Source of the DNA: Pelomyxa schiedti
Lineage: Eukaryota; Evosea; Pelobiontida; Pelomyxidae
Length of the DNA stretch: 64,000 nt
Direction: 5' to 3'
NCBI GenBank assembly: GCA_020536535.1
Contig: JAHLWZ010000306.1
Coordinates: forward strand, 18,822 to 82,821
Positions 24,142 to 36,719 of this stretch are shown one piece after another. The notes beneath the pieces were generated by a model. The model did no database searches, was not told where the DNA came from, and saw only the letters and a program-made list of their open reading frames with translations. The stretch's first letter is position 1. Each line of letters begins with the position of its first letter. The translations under genes were made by a program, and so were the position numbers.

Positions 24142-27100
24142 ATGAAGCCCATCGCCTTAAGCCACGAGGCCAACCGAGCCGTCGCAGGCGGAAACCTCCA
24201 CGCAGAGACTGAGGCTGCAACGGCCGCCGCCACCAGATCCGATTCCTCGCCACCTGCCAATGCCGGCATTGTGGGCCACCTTTTGGTGGGCCTCGACGTG
24301 GGCAGCACGACGGTCAAGTTGGTCGCGATGGCGCAGCAGATTCGACCTGCCTCTACAGAACCAACTTACTGGCCTGTCTACAACCATGAACAAATACCGA
24401 CAACGAATTCGCCTGTGGGTAGATCCATTTCGTATACTTCGACGACTACGGCTGCGGCGAGGGCGGACCCAACGCCCATAATCACGCCTCAGCAAGGGAA
24501 CGCGCACACCACTACATCGCTGGTGGACGAGTTTCTGGGCAGCCTCGAGTTTACCACCGTATTTGAGTGCTATAAAAGGCACAGATATGACGTCAATGGC
24601 ACTGTATTGGAAGCTTTCCGCGAGTTTTTTGACGCGCTGCCGGACGTAACGCAGCGATACCAGACTGCTCAGAAAATATTACGGGATACTTTTTCACGAA
24701 TTTCCGGAATCACAGTCGATTTGGGGGAATCTGAACATCCTCCTTCTTCAATGGCACACAATTCACACGAAAATACAAATGCAACTGCATCAAGTGACAT
24801 TAAGGAGGAAAACTATGAACAGTGCCTGTTTACAACAGCATGTGTGACTGGCTCATGTGGAATGCAACTGGCAGAGGCACTTGGCCTCCCATTTGTTCAT
24901 GGTAGGTGGTCTTTCTCTATCACCTTAAGAACTGCATATGTTGTTTATTTATTTGCCCTAAGAGATACAGAGGTTGTTGCTTGTGCTGAAGCCGTAAGAA
25001 AATTGATTCAGCAACACGTTGATGTAGCCATAGAGCTTGGTGGTGAAGATGCAAAAATCATGCGCTTCACAGAAAATAGTATGGATACGCAAATGAATAG
25101 TACTTGTGCTGCAGGTACGAAGTTCAGGGTCAATAGGGTATTGCCTAGTAGTACTAATATCACCAAGGCACCGGGGCATTTATCGATCAAATGGCTGCCC
25201 TGCTCCAAACTGACGCTGCTGGCTTGAACGCCTTCGCTTTAGAACACAAATCTATCCACCCAATTGCTGCACGTTGTGCTGTTTTTGCCAAGACGGATGT
25301 CCAGACTCTCCTAAGTGAGGGAGCAACAAAAGAAGACATTTCTGCTTCTGTTTTGCAGGCAGTAGCTGTTCAAGCAATTGGGGGATTATCTGGTGGACGC
25401 CGATTATCTGGAAATGTTGTGATGCTAGGGGGTCCAATGCATTTTTTACCTGGCCTGAGGGAGGCTGTATGTTCAGTGGCCATGACTGCCGGAGCACAAA
25501 ATGCGTTTACACCACCCCATGCACACGCAATGGTGTGCAGTGGGGCAGCTCTCCATGGATATGGCAAATTTTCTCCAATGCCTCTGTCTTTTTTGTTAAG
25601 GAGAGTGGATCGCTATTTTAGTGGAATTGGAAATTCCAGTTTGCAAGTGGAAAGCTCAATTCCGTCCCAGAGGTTGCCACCTCTATTTACATGTGAAGAC
25701 GAGTTGATAGCATTTCAGCAAAGGCATTCCTTGCATTCAGCCAAACGAGGAAATATTGAAGCAACATCTGGACCACTCTTCATTGGCATAGACTCAGGCT
25801 CAACAACCTTCAAAACCGCAGTCATCGACTGCCACGGCAATCTACTACATACAATCTACAGTTCTCATCGAGGAGAAACCATGTCCACAGCAGTGACTGC
25901 ACTGGCAGAAATACAGAAACTCATAGGATACGTCAGCACGGGTTCATTCTTCGCTGCAGCTTGTGCCACAGGCTACAGTGAACAGCTCATCAAAAAAGCT
26001 TTCCGGGTTGAATATGGTGTTGTGGAGACAATGGCACACCTTAAAGCTGCGAAATTTCTTCACCCAGATGCAGATTTTGTTCTGGTTTGTGACTAAATAA
26101 ATATTATCATTTTTTTCTTATTTCCTCAGGATATAGGTGGACAAGACATGAAATGTATTTCAATTTCAGAAGATGGGGTGATAAAAGACATGTTCCTGAA
26201 CGAAGCTTGTTCTTCTGGCTGTGGATCTTTCATACAATCAGTCGCCAATGTACTGGGCCTCACAATTGAAAAATTCGTTGAAGCTGGATTGAAAAGCCGA
26301 TCTCCAGTAGACCTAGGGACACGATGCACAGTATTCATGAACTCCAGGTAGCTCTGTTTAGTCCTTCACTGTGCCGGTTTCAAACAAGAGTTTTCTACTT
26401 TGGCAGAATTAAGCAAGCTCAACAAGATGGTGCCTCCCTGGAAGACATCTCGGCGGGACTTGCCATCTCTGTTGTCAAAAACGCACTGTTTAAAGTTATG
26501 AGAGTTCGATCTATGACTTCACTCGGAAAGAGGATAGTTGTGCAAGGCGGGATGTTTTTGAATGATGCCGTTCTTCGCGCTCTGGAGATAGTAGCAGGTG
26601 TGGAAGTTATTCGGCCAGATATTGCAGGCAATATGGGTGCCTTTGGAGCGGCATTAGAAGCCAAAGCCATGTGGGAAAAGCAGTTAATGGTATAGTGTCC
26701 ACCTCTGTTCTTCTATCTGACTGAGGGAGAGCAGACACAACAACAAGAGCAGACAAATTGTCCTGTAGCACATTCTACCTTTTTATCATTGGATGAATTG
26801 ACAGCATTAAAGTGGAAGTCCGTAAACCGTCGCTGTTGCAAATGTACCAATAACTGGTTGTCCAGCCTACTTTTGTTTCTCTTTCTTTAAGTAACCTTTA
26901 CAGTCTGCTCACAATCCAAAAATTCCATCACATAAATTCCACTACAGAACATATTTCGGGGAACAGATGTTCCTTGGGAAGCATGAACTTTGATAATCCG
27001 CAACACCCACCGTGTGCTTCACCTCAACTATCTCTCAACTTCCACAGTACCGGCACTTCACATCCTCTAAGCAACATGTTTGAGTGGCAACGAAGACGTG

Positions 27101-30100
27101 TTTTCCGCATAGCAGACCCAACTCCGCCAGCACGATGCAGAGGTAGTGTCGGAATACCTCGAGCACTTCAGTTTTATGATGAGTTTCCCTTTTGGGAAGC
27201 TGTTTTCAGAGCACTACGGTTTGAGGTATTGTTGTCCCGCGAGAGCTCGGACAATCTCTTCTCCATGGGATTGAGCAGCATACCAGTATGCACGCTTTTC
27301 GTATAGCATTTCCATTTAGAACTGCAGGTGGATGGATGTTGCCTCCCAATCAAACTCCTTCATGGTCATCTTGTGGACCTGATAAAAAATGGCAGAGCAA
27401 ATTTTATACTTCTCCCTTGTGAGCCAATGGCTGCCAAAGACATTCCTTCTTCCAGTGGAAGCCCCTTCGAGAGAGCTCTTTCTGCAACTGAATATGACTA
27501 TCAATATGGATCCACATCGGTGCTGAATCACTGTCCACTGTTAAGTGGTTACCATAATGTCATTGCCAGCAATTTAGATACTGCTCAAGCTCACTTTTTG
27601 CATCCTGCTGCTCCATTGTTTGATCTATCAGCAGCAGCTCAACATCTTTATGTGCAACTTGCACCTTATTTTTCTGGTTTGTCCTTCCCAATTGGGTATT
27701 TATTGTTTCACATCCTGTGACAGATATTACAAAGAGAGAAGTTTCGTCTGCAATGAAAGCGGGTGCATTGGCTCAGCAGTGTTACCGCGATGATATAAAA
27801 CGTGCAGGTGAGGAGGCACTAAGATACATGAGACAGAGTGGTGCAAATGGAGTTGTTTTAGCATGTCGACCTTATCACCTTGATCCCTGGTTTGGGGCAA
27901 ACAGTGTCGCTCGAATGTTGACTGCATGGGGGTATTGGGTCCTAACTTGTGAAAGCATAGTTCATCTGCAGCCAGATAAAAAAACCAAGGCAACACAAGG
28001 ATGGCCTGGATGGCGACTTCTCAACACATTTGTGTACGATTCCAGAGTCCTCCATTCTGCCTTGGCTGTTGTGCAGGCTGTAGATTTGTTACTTGTGCAT
28101 TTTATGTCGTTTGGATGCAGCATCTCCCCTGAGACAGATGACGAAATTAAGGTTAAACTTCCTTTTGTCTTCCATATCCCAAATTCATTTCACGTCAAGG
28201 CACTGTTCAGATACTTCAACCACCCACATTGTGCAATTAAAATTGATCAAAATGCTAATATGGCTTCACTGCGAGTACGAGTTCGTTCCCTCCTTGCTAC
28301 GTGGGAAGAGCAGCGAGCACAGAAAATGGGTGCTTCGTTGACAGCTTCATCTCTTGCCTCTCGAACTTCCACAAGCAACACAACTATCTCTACTTGCACA
28401 AGCACTGGGATTACCACCAAAGCATCAGTAAGCTCCCTGCGTCCAATTCCTTATCGAGCAGATTCATGTTGCAAGGCACCTACAACCATTCTCTTCATGG
28501 TACTATTTTACCATAAATACTTTGCTATAATTCATGGAACTTTCATCAATTACTAGAATTTCTCTCCTGAGCACACGAAATTGTATGCCACTGCTTTTAA
28601 TACCGGTGGTTACCATTCCATACCCTGCCCTGATATTCCTGAAGTGGCTCGTAATGAATTGGCAATGCGTTACATACATCCTGATGTATGTTATGGAGTG
28701 AGTATAGTGGTTGGTTCGTGGTTGTATGCACTACTGAATGGCTTAGTGGATCCCAATAATACTGATGTAATGTAGAGTTGCTCTTTTATCAACGGGTTTT
28801 TTCCAAAATCAACAAATCTCAGGTGGATACATATGGGTGGATCCTGCACATCTAGGCGTATGGCCTGGTTTGCTCGGGATGCTTTTGATAGGGCTGGTTT
28901 CCCACAAGTTGGTGTATTCTCCATTGATTGCTCAGGTAGATCAATTAGCCAGGATTGGTACTAACTTGAAACAGCAACTGTAAATCCAGCTTATACCTTG
29001 GGTCAGACTCTCCGTATTAATATGGGTCTAGCATGGGGTGACGCACTTTCTATGGTATCATCTACTCCTACCGACATTTTGTTAAAGAGTACAGGTTTTG
29101 TATCGCACTCGGCCCTATGAACTTATCCCCAACAGTGCTAATACACTACACCAAACTTGGATGGAGCGTGCCTTGGCCAGTGTAAGTACAGGCAGTCCTG
29201 TACTTTTCAGTTCTCTGGTTCACGAAATGGTGAAGGATTTTGAGGCCCTTCCCCTGTGGACAGAGACACATGACAAACCTAGAGTGGGACTTGTTGGCTT
29301 GATGTGCAAGGTCTTATCATTCTATTTATTACGGAAATTTATATATATTAGGCAGATCCTGTAAAATACAATTGGTTACTGCGATTCCTAGAGGAAGAGC
29401 AGCAGTGCGAAGTAGCACCATTTTTTTTCACTGAATACAGTGAAGTTGCTGGGTACAACAATGTGGCGAATCATAACTATTTTGCTTCTGATACTGGGAA
29501 GTGGCTGGGTGGGGCTGCGTGCAGGTTTATTGGTATCTTACTGCATCTCATTGACATTCATTAGGAAGGTCATTTGCTTATTCAGAAATCCTGTGCTCTC
29601 GGCACTTGGAAAAAGCAAACGCTTCATACACCCACTCCCTCTTGAGAATTTGGAAAATTTGGCAAAGCGGTTTGTATCTCCACTTCACCAAGCCGGAGAA
29701 GGCTGGCTTATTGTAGCACAAATTCTGCAGCACCTACAGAACGGAGTCAGTAACATCGTTGTAACTGCGCCGTATGGAAACACTTTGAAACTGCCAATTG
29801 ACTAATTCTTGTTCTTAAGGTCTGGGTGCCTCCCTATTCACATAGGAGGCAGAGGCATGATGAAAGCTATTCAGGAACAATACCCACAAGCGAATATAGT
29901 TGTTCTAGGTTTTGCCACTCTTCACTTACACCCAAGTAACCTTTCTTTTTCTTACAGATTATGATAGCTCCGCTAGCTTTATTCACCAGTTGAACAGAAT
30001 CAAGGTAGATAGGAAAAAGCCACAACTTTCCCAATTAGTTAACACAGCAATAGTTGATGCTGTGGTGTGCCAAGGACAAACCGGTACCACCACACCGCCA

Positions 30101-30118
30101 ATTGTGTTCCCCACGTGA
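24142..30118 (+). CDS. Large CoA-dehydratase activase: two BcrAD/BadFG ATPase domains + DUF2229-type region
   Basis: Multi-exon gene starting at the ATG at 24142. The first ATPase domain has [59 protein letters not shown] and [13 protein letters not shown]. The second has [54 protein letters not shown] and [16 protein letters not shown]. In both domains the two Cys that bind the bridging [4Fe-4S] cluster of HgdC-type activases are kept. Later exons match the DUF2229 partner region: [42 protein letters not shown]. In anaerobic bacteria such proteins use ATP to inject an electron into 2-hydroxyacyl-CoA dehydratases or benzoyl-CoA reductase-like enzymes. The gene has at least eleven introns (for example 26095-26129 between LVL and DIGGQ), so it is a resident eukaryotic gene and not contamination. 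Transfer from an anaerobic bacterium is the likely origin. The start has a disordered Ala/Thr head; location is probably cytosolic. Confidence 0.88.
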
Positions 30119-30363
30119 TATTGAGGACAGTCTCTTATCTTTAGTGGATGGCCCACCCCCGCCTCATCACGGGGCACCACCCAGCACAACTTGTTCCTCT
30201 GGAATTCCGGAATGCACTCACTGTTCCGGCTCATCCCATTGCAAGCTGACGATGGGACTATGACTGTTATTGTAACCTCTTCTTATTGAATTAGTATGTT
30301 GATAAACGAGTGTTTCCTCTAGAGGATTTTTTTTTCTTTTAATAAGGGTGACACACAAGGTTC
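30119..30363. other. Convergent intergenic region
   Basis: 245 bp between the activase stop and the dehydrogenase stop on the other strand. No supported gene; only T-rich tracts. Confidence 0.4.
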
Positions 30364-31660
30364 TCAGAGTTTACTGAGACCATTTCTGTGTTTTGCAGTG
30401 AGAAATACGCGTTTTCCTGATGTTGCACTCTTCTCTGCCAAATCAACCAGCACAGCTGTTGCCACACAGCTACGTTCAGTACTCTTGCGCGGAATATTTT
30501 CACCTCTGACCACTCTGGAGAAGTACTCCACTTCACTGCTGAATGCAGCAAGGTACCGGTCCATGAATGTGTGGTGAACCTCTTCCTTGCCGGTTTCCAG
30601 AGTGTTTCCAGTGTTGTTGTACACCCTGGCGTAGTTCTCGTATTTTCCATCCCCGTACCGTGTGGCTTCCATGTAGACAAATCGTCCCCCTGTGTATTGG
30701 AGAATGCACGTGGCACTGGTGAAGATTCCAACACCGGTACTGTCTTTGCCGTGTGCCTCAATGCTCACTGGCATTTCTTCCTGAATGAGGGTTATGGATT
30801 AAATAGAATTCATAGGTGAACCTTCATGAACATGCATGCTAGATTGAAATCGTGGCACATAAGGTCTTGAAATATGGAGCCCAATGTTTTGAGAAACGCT
30901 GGAGCCATGTGTGGGAAATCATTGGAGACAAGGTGCAGTGCGCAGACGTCTACTGGCTTTGTCAACACCGTCTTATATAGTGCTGAATAGCCTTGGTCGG
31001 ATCGCCTCATCCAGCCACAAAGAAGTTCCACACCTATTGCATATGGGTTGGAAATGACAGGCACAAAAAGCGGACAAAACCAAATATAAAAGAAAACGGA
31101 GAGGGAAAAATGGAACTGTACTGCTTCAGCAGTAACTCTTTCCATCACAGTTGCGAAAATACCTCTAGCTTTACACATGGCATAGCACTGTTTGACTTGC
31201 GCAGCAGTATATGCTATAGGTTTCTCACAGTATACAAATCGCGTTCTATTCACCGCTACACCAACATTTAACATTAAACAATAAAAATAATAACAATAAC
31301 AATATTATAAACGATATATTTGGTTGTTAGAAAATATTTATAGTATTAATAATAATAATAAGAAAAAAAAAACTAACCCTTCTCGATCATTGCAGGGTGG
31401 TATTTTGTAGGGCAGGAAATCCAAACGGCGTCAAACTGGACATTAACGTCCTCCAACGCAGCGAAAGCCGTCGGGTGCCCTGGCTTCCCGCTGTTGGCCC
31501 AAACCTCGTTTCCGCGATCGCTCTCAACGACGGCGACGCATCTTACGTGGGGCGACCGCGAAAAAAGGCCCAGGCGGAATGTGCCGATTCGACCTGCGCC
31601 GATCTGGCACAGCCGAACGGGCGTGAGGGTGGTTGTGGTAGTCGAGGTTGTGCTGGCCAT
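30364..31660 (-). CDS. Gfo/Idh/MocA-family dehydrogenase (inositol 2-dehydrogenase-like)
   Basis: The start is the ATG at 31660 after a Ser/Thr-rich head; an in-frame ATG at 31756 would add 32 basic residues. The stop is at 30364. There are four main exons. The N-terminal Rossmann fold has CQIGAGRIGTFRLG (G-x-G-x-x-G), DAVWISCPTKYHPAMIEKG and VYCEKPIA, with the family's catalytic Lys in EKP. The C-terminal domain has FQDLMCHDFNLACM, holding the conserved D and H near the substrate. The region SNDFPHMAPAFLKTLGSIF closely resembles myo-inositol 2-dehydrogenases, which oxidise myo-inositol to scyllo-inosose with NAD+. Other sugar or polyol substrates are possible in this superfamily. If the upstream ATG is used, the extra basic segment could act as an organelle-targeting peptide. 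Confidence 0.8.
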
Positions 31661-32173
31661 GGCGCTGTTATTATGGGATGTAACTTGGGGATGAATAGCG
31701 GCGAGGCGGACGAGACGCGGAAGCAAAGGGTTCGTTGTTGGTCGTCGTTTAAACAAAAAAAAAGGGAAGAATAGATGCAGCGATTAGATAAGCGAGAAGG
31801 TACACCAAACTGCGAAACGGAAAAAAAAGGCAGTCGATCTGTTGTGGTTTTCTCTCCAAGGAGCCCGAGGCCGCGATTCGGAACAAAGGCTTCGTACTGA
31901 AGCGATACCACACCGTGGATTCCAAGCTCTCTGGAAGTTCGAACAATTCTCCTCTGCAAGATTTTCCTCTGGGAAAAAGAGGGGAAAAAGAAGTCTCATT
32001 CCAGAGAAAAGATTGCGCTTCCCCTCATTCCCGGGATCTTTGGGTTTCAATCCCCGCCGGCCCTCTCACAGGGACTCTCGCTGCACAGCCCGAACATCTA
32101 AACTGCCCGACAGTTCCACCCCTTGAACCGGCATTCCAACCGATTCCACTCACACCAAAAACAAAGCGATCGA
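31661..32173. other. Divergent intergenic region
   Basis: 513 bp between the dehydrogenase (minus) and the acidic protein gene (plus). Open frames on both strands are compositional. It probably carries both promoters. Confidence 0.4.
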
Positions 32174-33276
32174 ATGATTTGGCAAGCCGAGCCACACAGC
32201 GGGGCGCCGTCCACGACGTCGGCGTGGTCCTCCTCCCCCTCCTCGACGCCGTTCACCGAGGCCGCCCTGTGCAGCGGCCGCGGCCTGGTCGTCGAGGGCG
32301 TCCTGGTCTCCTGCCGCGTCCACGTCCTCACCGTCCCCTCTTCCCCCTCGTCCTCCTCTACTTCGACTAGTACTACAGCCAGCAGCAGTGGGGGCCTTAG
32401 GTCGTCGTCGTCGTCGTCGGCGTCGGCGTCGGGGAGCGGGGGCCTCCCCACGAGGTTCTTTGCGGTGCAGCTCAAGGTGACGCGGGCGTGCCGCCGCAGG
32501 TTCGACGAGGGGACAGGGCAGGAGATAATGCCGCAGGACAAGCGGGTGACGGTGGTTAGGACGGGGTACCTGACGGCCAACAGGACCGTCGTGGACACCC
32601 CTGACGAGGTCGACCCTGCTGCCCTGAACTCTGTCATTAGGACTTTCCCTGGTAGCTTTTATTGTTCATTGTTTATTTTTGCTTTTGCTTTTGCTTTTGC
32701 TTTTGCTTTTGCTTTTGCTTTTGCTTTTGCTTTTGCTTTTGCTTTTGCATATAGCATTGGGTATTAGTTTCTTATTTAAATGCACGTTTAAATTCAACTT
32801 TATTGATGGATTTAAGGTGCACCGCCTGAGGCCCAGCGCTCCAAACTTCATCCCAATGGTTTATTCCCCTTTATCTTATAATTGGTTTTCTTTCTTTTTC
32901 GTTAACATTCCTTTTTTTCTCCCAGTACCCAACACATATGAGTTCTGGGTGGATTCTGCGAAGTATGTCAACTCTGACTTTGTGAAAGGAAAGAGTGTGT
33001 GCCACGTTACGTGTTTGTTGCGCTCATCTTTTCCGTTATAGGTTTCCGCCTAAAAACACGTGGTGATTCTCTTCTTGTGGAAACAATCACCGTTATGGAT
33101 GACCTCACAAACACCTTGAAAGACTTTGCTGGGGACACATCACTAGGTGCTCCCTACTTGCTCCCATACTTTTCTAAAATCTCGAATCAGGGGATTCCTT
33201 TGCATCAAAAATTGCCAAGGCAAAGGCTGCAGAAAAACCGGCTGAGCCAGAGGATGACGATGCTGATTGGTCTTGA
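32174..33276 (+). CDS. Hypothetical protein with acidic C-terminus
   Basis: Five exons in phase 1 (32174-32651, 32817-32858, 32926-32994, 33042-33146, 33191-33276) give 259 residues. The first exon has a Ser/Thr/Gly linker inside a globular region (VVEGVLVSCRVHVLTV; RFFAVQLKVTRACRRRF; VVRTGYLTANRTVVDTPDE). Then come PNTYEFWVDSAKYVNSDFV, SLLVETITVMDDLTNTLKDF and an Ala/Lys/Glu tail ending EDDDADWS. The perfect phase of all five exons makes the gene model strong, but the family is not recognised. A tail like this is seen in some vesicle-trafficking and chaperone cofactors; that is only a hint. It ends 69 bp from the stop of the convergent cyclophilin gene. Confidence 0.65.
32677..32749 (+). repeat. 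(TTTTGC)n hexanucleotide microsatellite in an intron
   Basis: About 12 copies of ttttgc lie within intron 1 of the acidic protein gene. A short run of the same unit (reverse complement agcaaaagcaaaagc) occurs at about 61090-61105. Confidence 0.9.
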
Positions 33277-33345
33277 TTCGTTGTATTCTATGAACTTTTT
33301 TTTTCATGTACCAAAATGCCTAAGACAAAACTCTTTGTTTTTTGT

Positions 33346-34199
33346 TTACTCTATTGTTGCTGTGAGAATATAGTCGAGATTAGGGAAATTTTGCTCAAGA
33401 TAGGTATTTCCTTGAGAATAAATCAGGGCCTGTTTCCCGTGAGCTTTAACAGAAATGCGATTTTCTACCTGCTTGGGTTCTTGCTCATATTCTGCATTGA
33501 CATCCAATGCTACATCAAATCCCTCTATAACATTACCAATGGGGGCAAAGCCCTTTGAAGAGGTAAGACGTTTTGCATAATTTTATGAGACATACATCCG
33601 CATCCAAGTATGAATTGTCAGCATAGTTGATGAATAATTGAGTTGTCCGAGAATTAGGGCTGCTTGACATGGCATAGGCAAGGGTTCCCTAAAAAGTGCA
33701 ATTAGAAAAAGAACCCACATCAACAGCTCAAACCCTTTCTGCCAAACAAAAAACCAGATCAACATCAACCAAACAACACCACAAACTAGCCAAATGAGCA
33801 CCCCCAGCCCATAAGCCCAAAACACAGCCAACCACCCGCCGCAACCTTCACGTTGCTCAACACGACAGGATCGTCAGGAATATACGCCGTCTTCCACTTT
33901 GCACTGACCGCAGGGTCTCCATTTATGCCGTACTGCACCACAAAGTCCGGCACCACGCGGAACATCCCATTATTGTTGTAGTAGCACCCCTCGGGCAGCG
34001 TGAGCAGCTCGTACAGCCGGTCGACGCCGTTTGGCGACGCCGAGCGAGTGATGTTGAACTTGATGATCGACCCGTGGCCCTTGTTGACCGTGGTGTTGTA
34101 CACCATCACAAAGTGGTCTGGTGCAACAACAGCTGATGCTGAGGCTGCCATCACAATGCATGTGATTGCAATGGAAAGGACGGACGACTGTGGCTTCAT
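33346..34199 (-). CDS. Secreted cyclophilin (peptidyl-prolyl cis-trans isomerase)
   Basis: The start is the ATG at 34199, chosen because it opens a signal peptide (MKPQSSVLSIAITCIVMAAS ending ASA). An in-frame ATG further upstream would bury it. Exon 1 is 33846-34199. Later exons give GTLAYAMSSSPNSRTTQLFI, FAPIGNVIEGFDV and the closing helix GNTYLEQNFPNLDYI before the TAA at 33346. The cyclophilin core is clear: FRVVPDFVVQYGINGDP holds the active-site Arg, Phe and Gln, and TTQLFIN holds the next Gln and Phe. The Trp that binds cyclosporin in human CypA is not evident. The family folds proteins by isomerising Xaa-Pro bonds; with a signal peptide and no visible KDEL this one should act in the secretory path or outside the cell. 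Confidence 0.85.
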
Positions 34200-34317
34200 T
34201 GAGGCCTGTGTGTCGTTTCGTTGTGCTGCGGTTGTGTGGGGTTTTTTTTTTGGATTTTTGATTTTGTTTTTGGTTTCCATTTTGGGTTTCTTATTGAATG
34301 ATTGTACAAAACCTGGG

Positions 34318-36365
34318 TTACTGGGAGTTGGGGGAGGAGGATTTGGGTGGTGGGTGTGAGATGGGTTCTTCTTCAGTGTTGTTGGTGCTGGTGGGGGTAG
34401 ATAGGAGAGTAGGGGTGTGGAGTGACAGGGTCCGTGTGTTCATCAAGTCCATGAGTTTGAGTGCGTAGAGCCGCTGTTTCTCCTCCAGGAAGCGTGGGCT
34501 TGGTTTGAAGTACTTTAAATATCCATCCCACTCAACGTTGGCGAGACCGGCTTTGTTGGCAATCAAAGCCTGTGAGAAATGCAAGTGAGGGGAGAGAATG
34601 TGATTGTGTCAATAGTACCTTGACTCTATTCGCGAATTGAGTGGGGGTTTCACCTGGCTGGAGACGCTGAGGCTCCAGGTACCACACATCGCACACAAGT
34701 GCCCAGGACCTCATCATGTTGAATACATGCCGAAGGAAGGATTGATTGCGTGAATCCCAAAAGGGGTCACAGAAGAGCTTACTAAGCACTTTCAGTAAAG
34801 TGATAATGTTGAGAAGGAATCAACTTGTATTTGATTGCAATTGGGCATACTGTTGCTCCCAACTCGAAGGCCTATGCATAGTTGAGTGTACTTAATGAAT
34901 GCTCTTTGGTTTTAGCTTACCCCCTTTTTGAACATGATGCAGTACTCGTTGTTGACGCACGTCCCTTCAGGAAAAATAAGGAGAGGGTTATTTTTCCGCT
35001 CGGCTAAATGTTCCTTCAATCTGGTGTTTAGTAAATACAATAAACCACATTTACACTAACAACCTCCGTTGTAAGTAGGCCCGATCATTTGCATATTTTC
35101 GCTCAAACCAAACGCAACCGAGGCAGGCAAGAGGGTAATCTTGGAAGAACCCTAAGGGAATTAAGCAGGGAGAAAATTAGATTACTCTTGGACCTACAAC
35201 TCCAGTGTGTTTCTGACCAATGATAGCATATGACATGTTCTGTTGTAGTATGCAAATGTCGATTAGGGTGGTGTGATTTGCAACGAACACTTGATTTGGT
35301 GCCTTTCTACGGTATACCTCAGATTCCATTTATAAGCGAAAAGATACCTTGGTTTAATTCCGTGGTATTTCACAACTCCAGTGAAAGACGAAACCCAAGC
35401 TCCACAATACAGTCTTGCTAAAGAGCGCTTTTTGTTTTGAGTATGTTGCTTATTGTATTTGGAATCCATAGAAAGATACTTGTAGAGACATCTTCGTTTC
35501 GGAGTTTTTTATGGCGAGTTGCACAAAAGCAAATGCAGGGATATATAACAGTGTACAAAATATAAGCCAACACGTTCTGAAAATGGTACCATTAACAAGT
35601 GACATAACAAAAAAAGAAGCCTACCTTCCGGGTATCAATAGTGCATATCGAAAAAGTATTCCTACTACCCACGCCGGAAATAGGTAGGCATTCCAGTTCC
35701 AGGGTCGCGTTTTATTGGGTTGAAAGCAATTTGTAAATTCATCCTAGAGCAAGAATAACAATATCCACAGTTACGAGGAGGTGAACCTCGACAATTTTCT
35801 CCATGCCATTTCTGACCATAGGAGCAATGTCAAGTAGATTGAAACTGTACCGAGTGAGACCAAACAAAACTAAAAAACTAGTAGGGTGGGGATTCCAAGT
35901 ACGCTTTTGGTTGCTGTGATTTATCGAGCTTACGTAGCATATCATGTTCTATAAACCGTTGTAGTTTTGTTCTGTAGTCCTGTGACGGGTTGTTTGGCAG
36001 ACTCCTGAAGTGAGCAAGCACATTCTCTTAGCGTACTCACAACAAATAAAATAAAACAAAGCAAAGCAAAGCAAAGCAACAAATAATAGAACCCATAATG
36101 GCACCCACAAGGAGCCAAGCACAACAGATCACAACACCACATACGTGTAATCCATGTCGAGTGTGTCAAGTTGCGTCTCATCAGAGCCACTGGGCGACGT
36201 CGCTCTCGTCGGTGGGTGCGGTACGCCGCCGTTTTCGAGTGCGTGGGGCGATCCCGGCCTCGCGGGGTGCGGAATCGAGACGCTGGCCGTGGCCGTGGCC
36301 GTGGTGGTAGTGGTGGTGGCGGCGGCGGCGACGGCTACGGCTACGGCTACGGTACTGCCGACCAC
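34318..36365 (-). CDS. Glycerol-3-phosphate acyltransferase, GPAT3/4 type (5' end uncertain)
   Basis: Multi-exon gene ending at the stop at 34318. Acyltransferase blocks appear in order: NHTTLID (H-x4-D, catalytic), VWFERKYANDR, LLIFPEGTCVNN, AFELGATVCPIAIKY and DPFWDSRNQSFL. These are followed by MMRSWALVCDVWYL, ETPTQFANRVK and VEWDGYLKYFKPS, a run typical of GPAT3/GPAT4 and plant GPAT9. Upstream, RYSFNLLDIAPMVRNGMEKIV and a hydrophobic stretch with PAWVVGILFRYALLIPGR match the family's N-terminal region with membrane helices. The family makes lysophosphatidic acid at the ER for membrane and storage lipids. The first exon is a GC-rich Ala/Thr frame (36129-36365) ending SDETQLDTLDMDYTYV. It splices in phase to NVLAHFRSLPNNPSQDYR, but no ATG is in that frame, so the true start is not resolved. 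Confidence 0.8.
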
Positions 36366-36719
36366 GACTGAGGGCGGCGGATCTTTTAGCGTTCATCTCT
36401 GAGGTCAGAAAGAAATACGACTAGGGCGTAATGGGGCATAGGTGGCACACCAGATTTGCCTTCGATGTCGGTGCCGATTCCGCTGCTCTCCGTCGATACA
36501 TGCGTCTCCCCGTTCATCATCGAAATTTGGGCAAAGAAAGGCCAATTTGCGATGAGTGGAAAGTCTTCGGACTCCTCTCTGGGACTAACAAACATGCCAC
36601 AGCGATGGACGCCAGGGACGAGTTCAGAGGGAGCCACAAGTCTGATTGTAATTGGAAGAAAAATATCCCATAATTATGTCTCAAACAAAAAACCTATTTA
36701 AACAGGCCTCATCAAACAT
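36366..36719. other. Intergenic region with a compact open frame
   Basis: Upstream of the acyltransferase gene. A minus-strand frame at 36386-36637 (SGIGTDIEGKSGVPPMPHYA) is open but matches nothing I know and has no exon partners. It could be part of the acyltransferase 5' region or a decayed element next to the retrotransposon fragment. Confidence 0.3.

Noticed and set aside
36386-36637. Minus-strand frame upstream of the acyltransferase gene
   Set aside because: Looks protein-like but has no recognised domain and no in-phase exon; kept only as a note in the intergenic entry.
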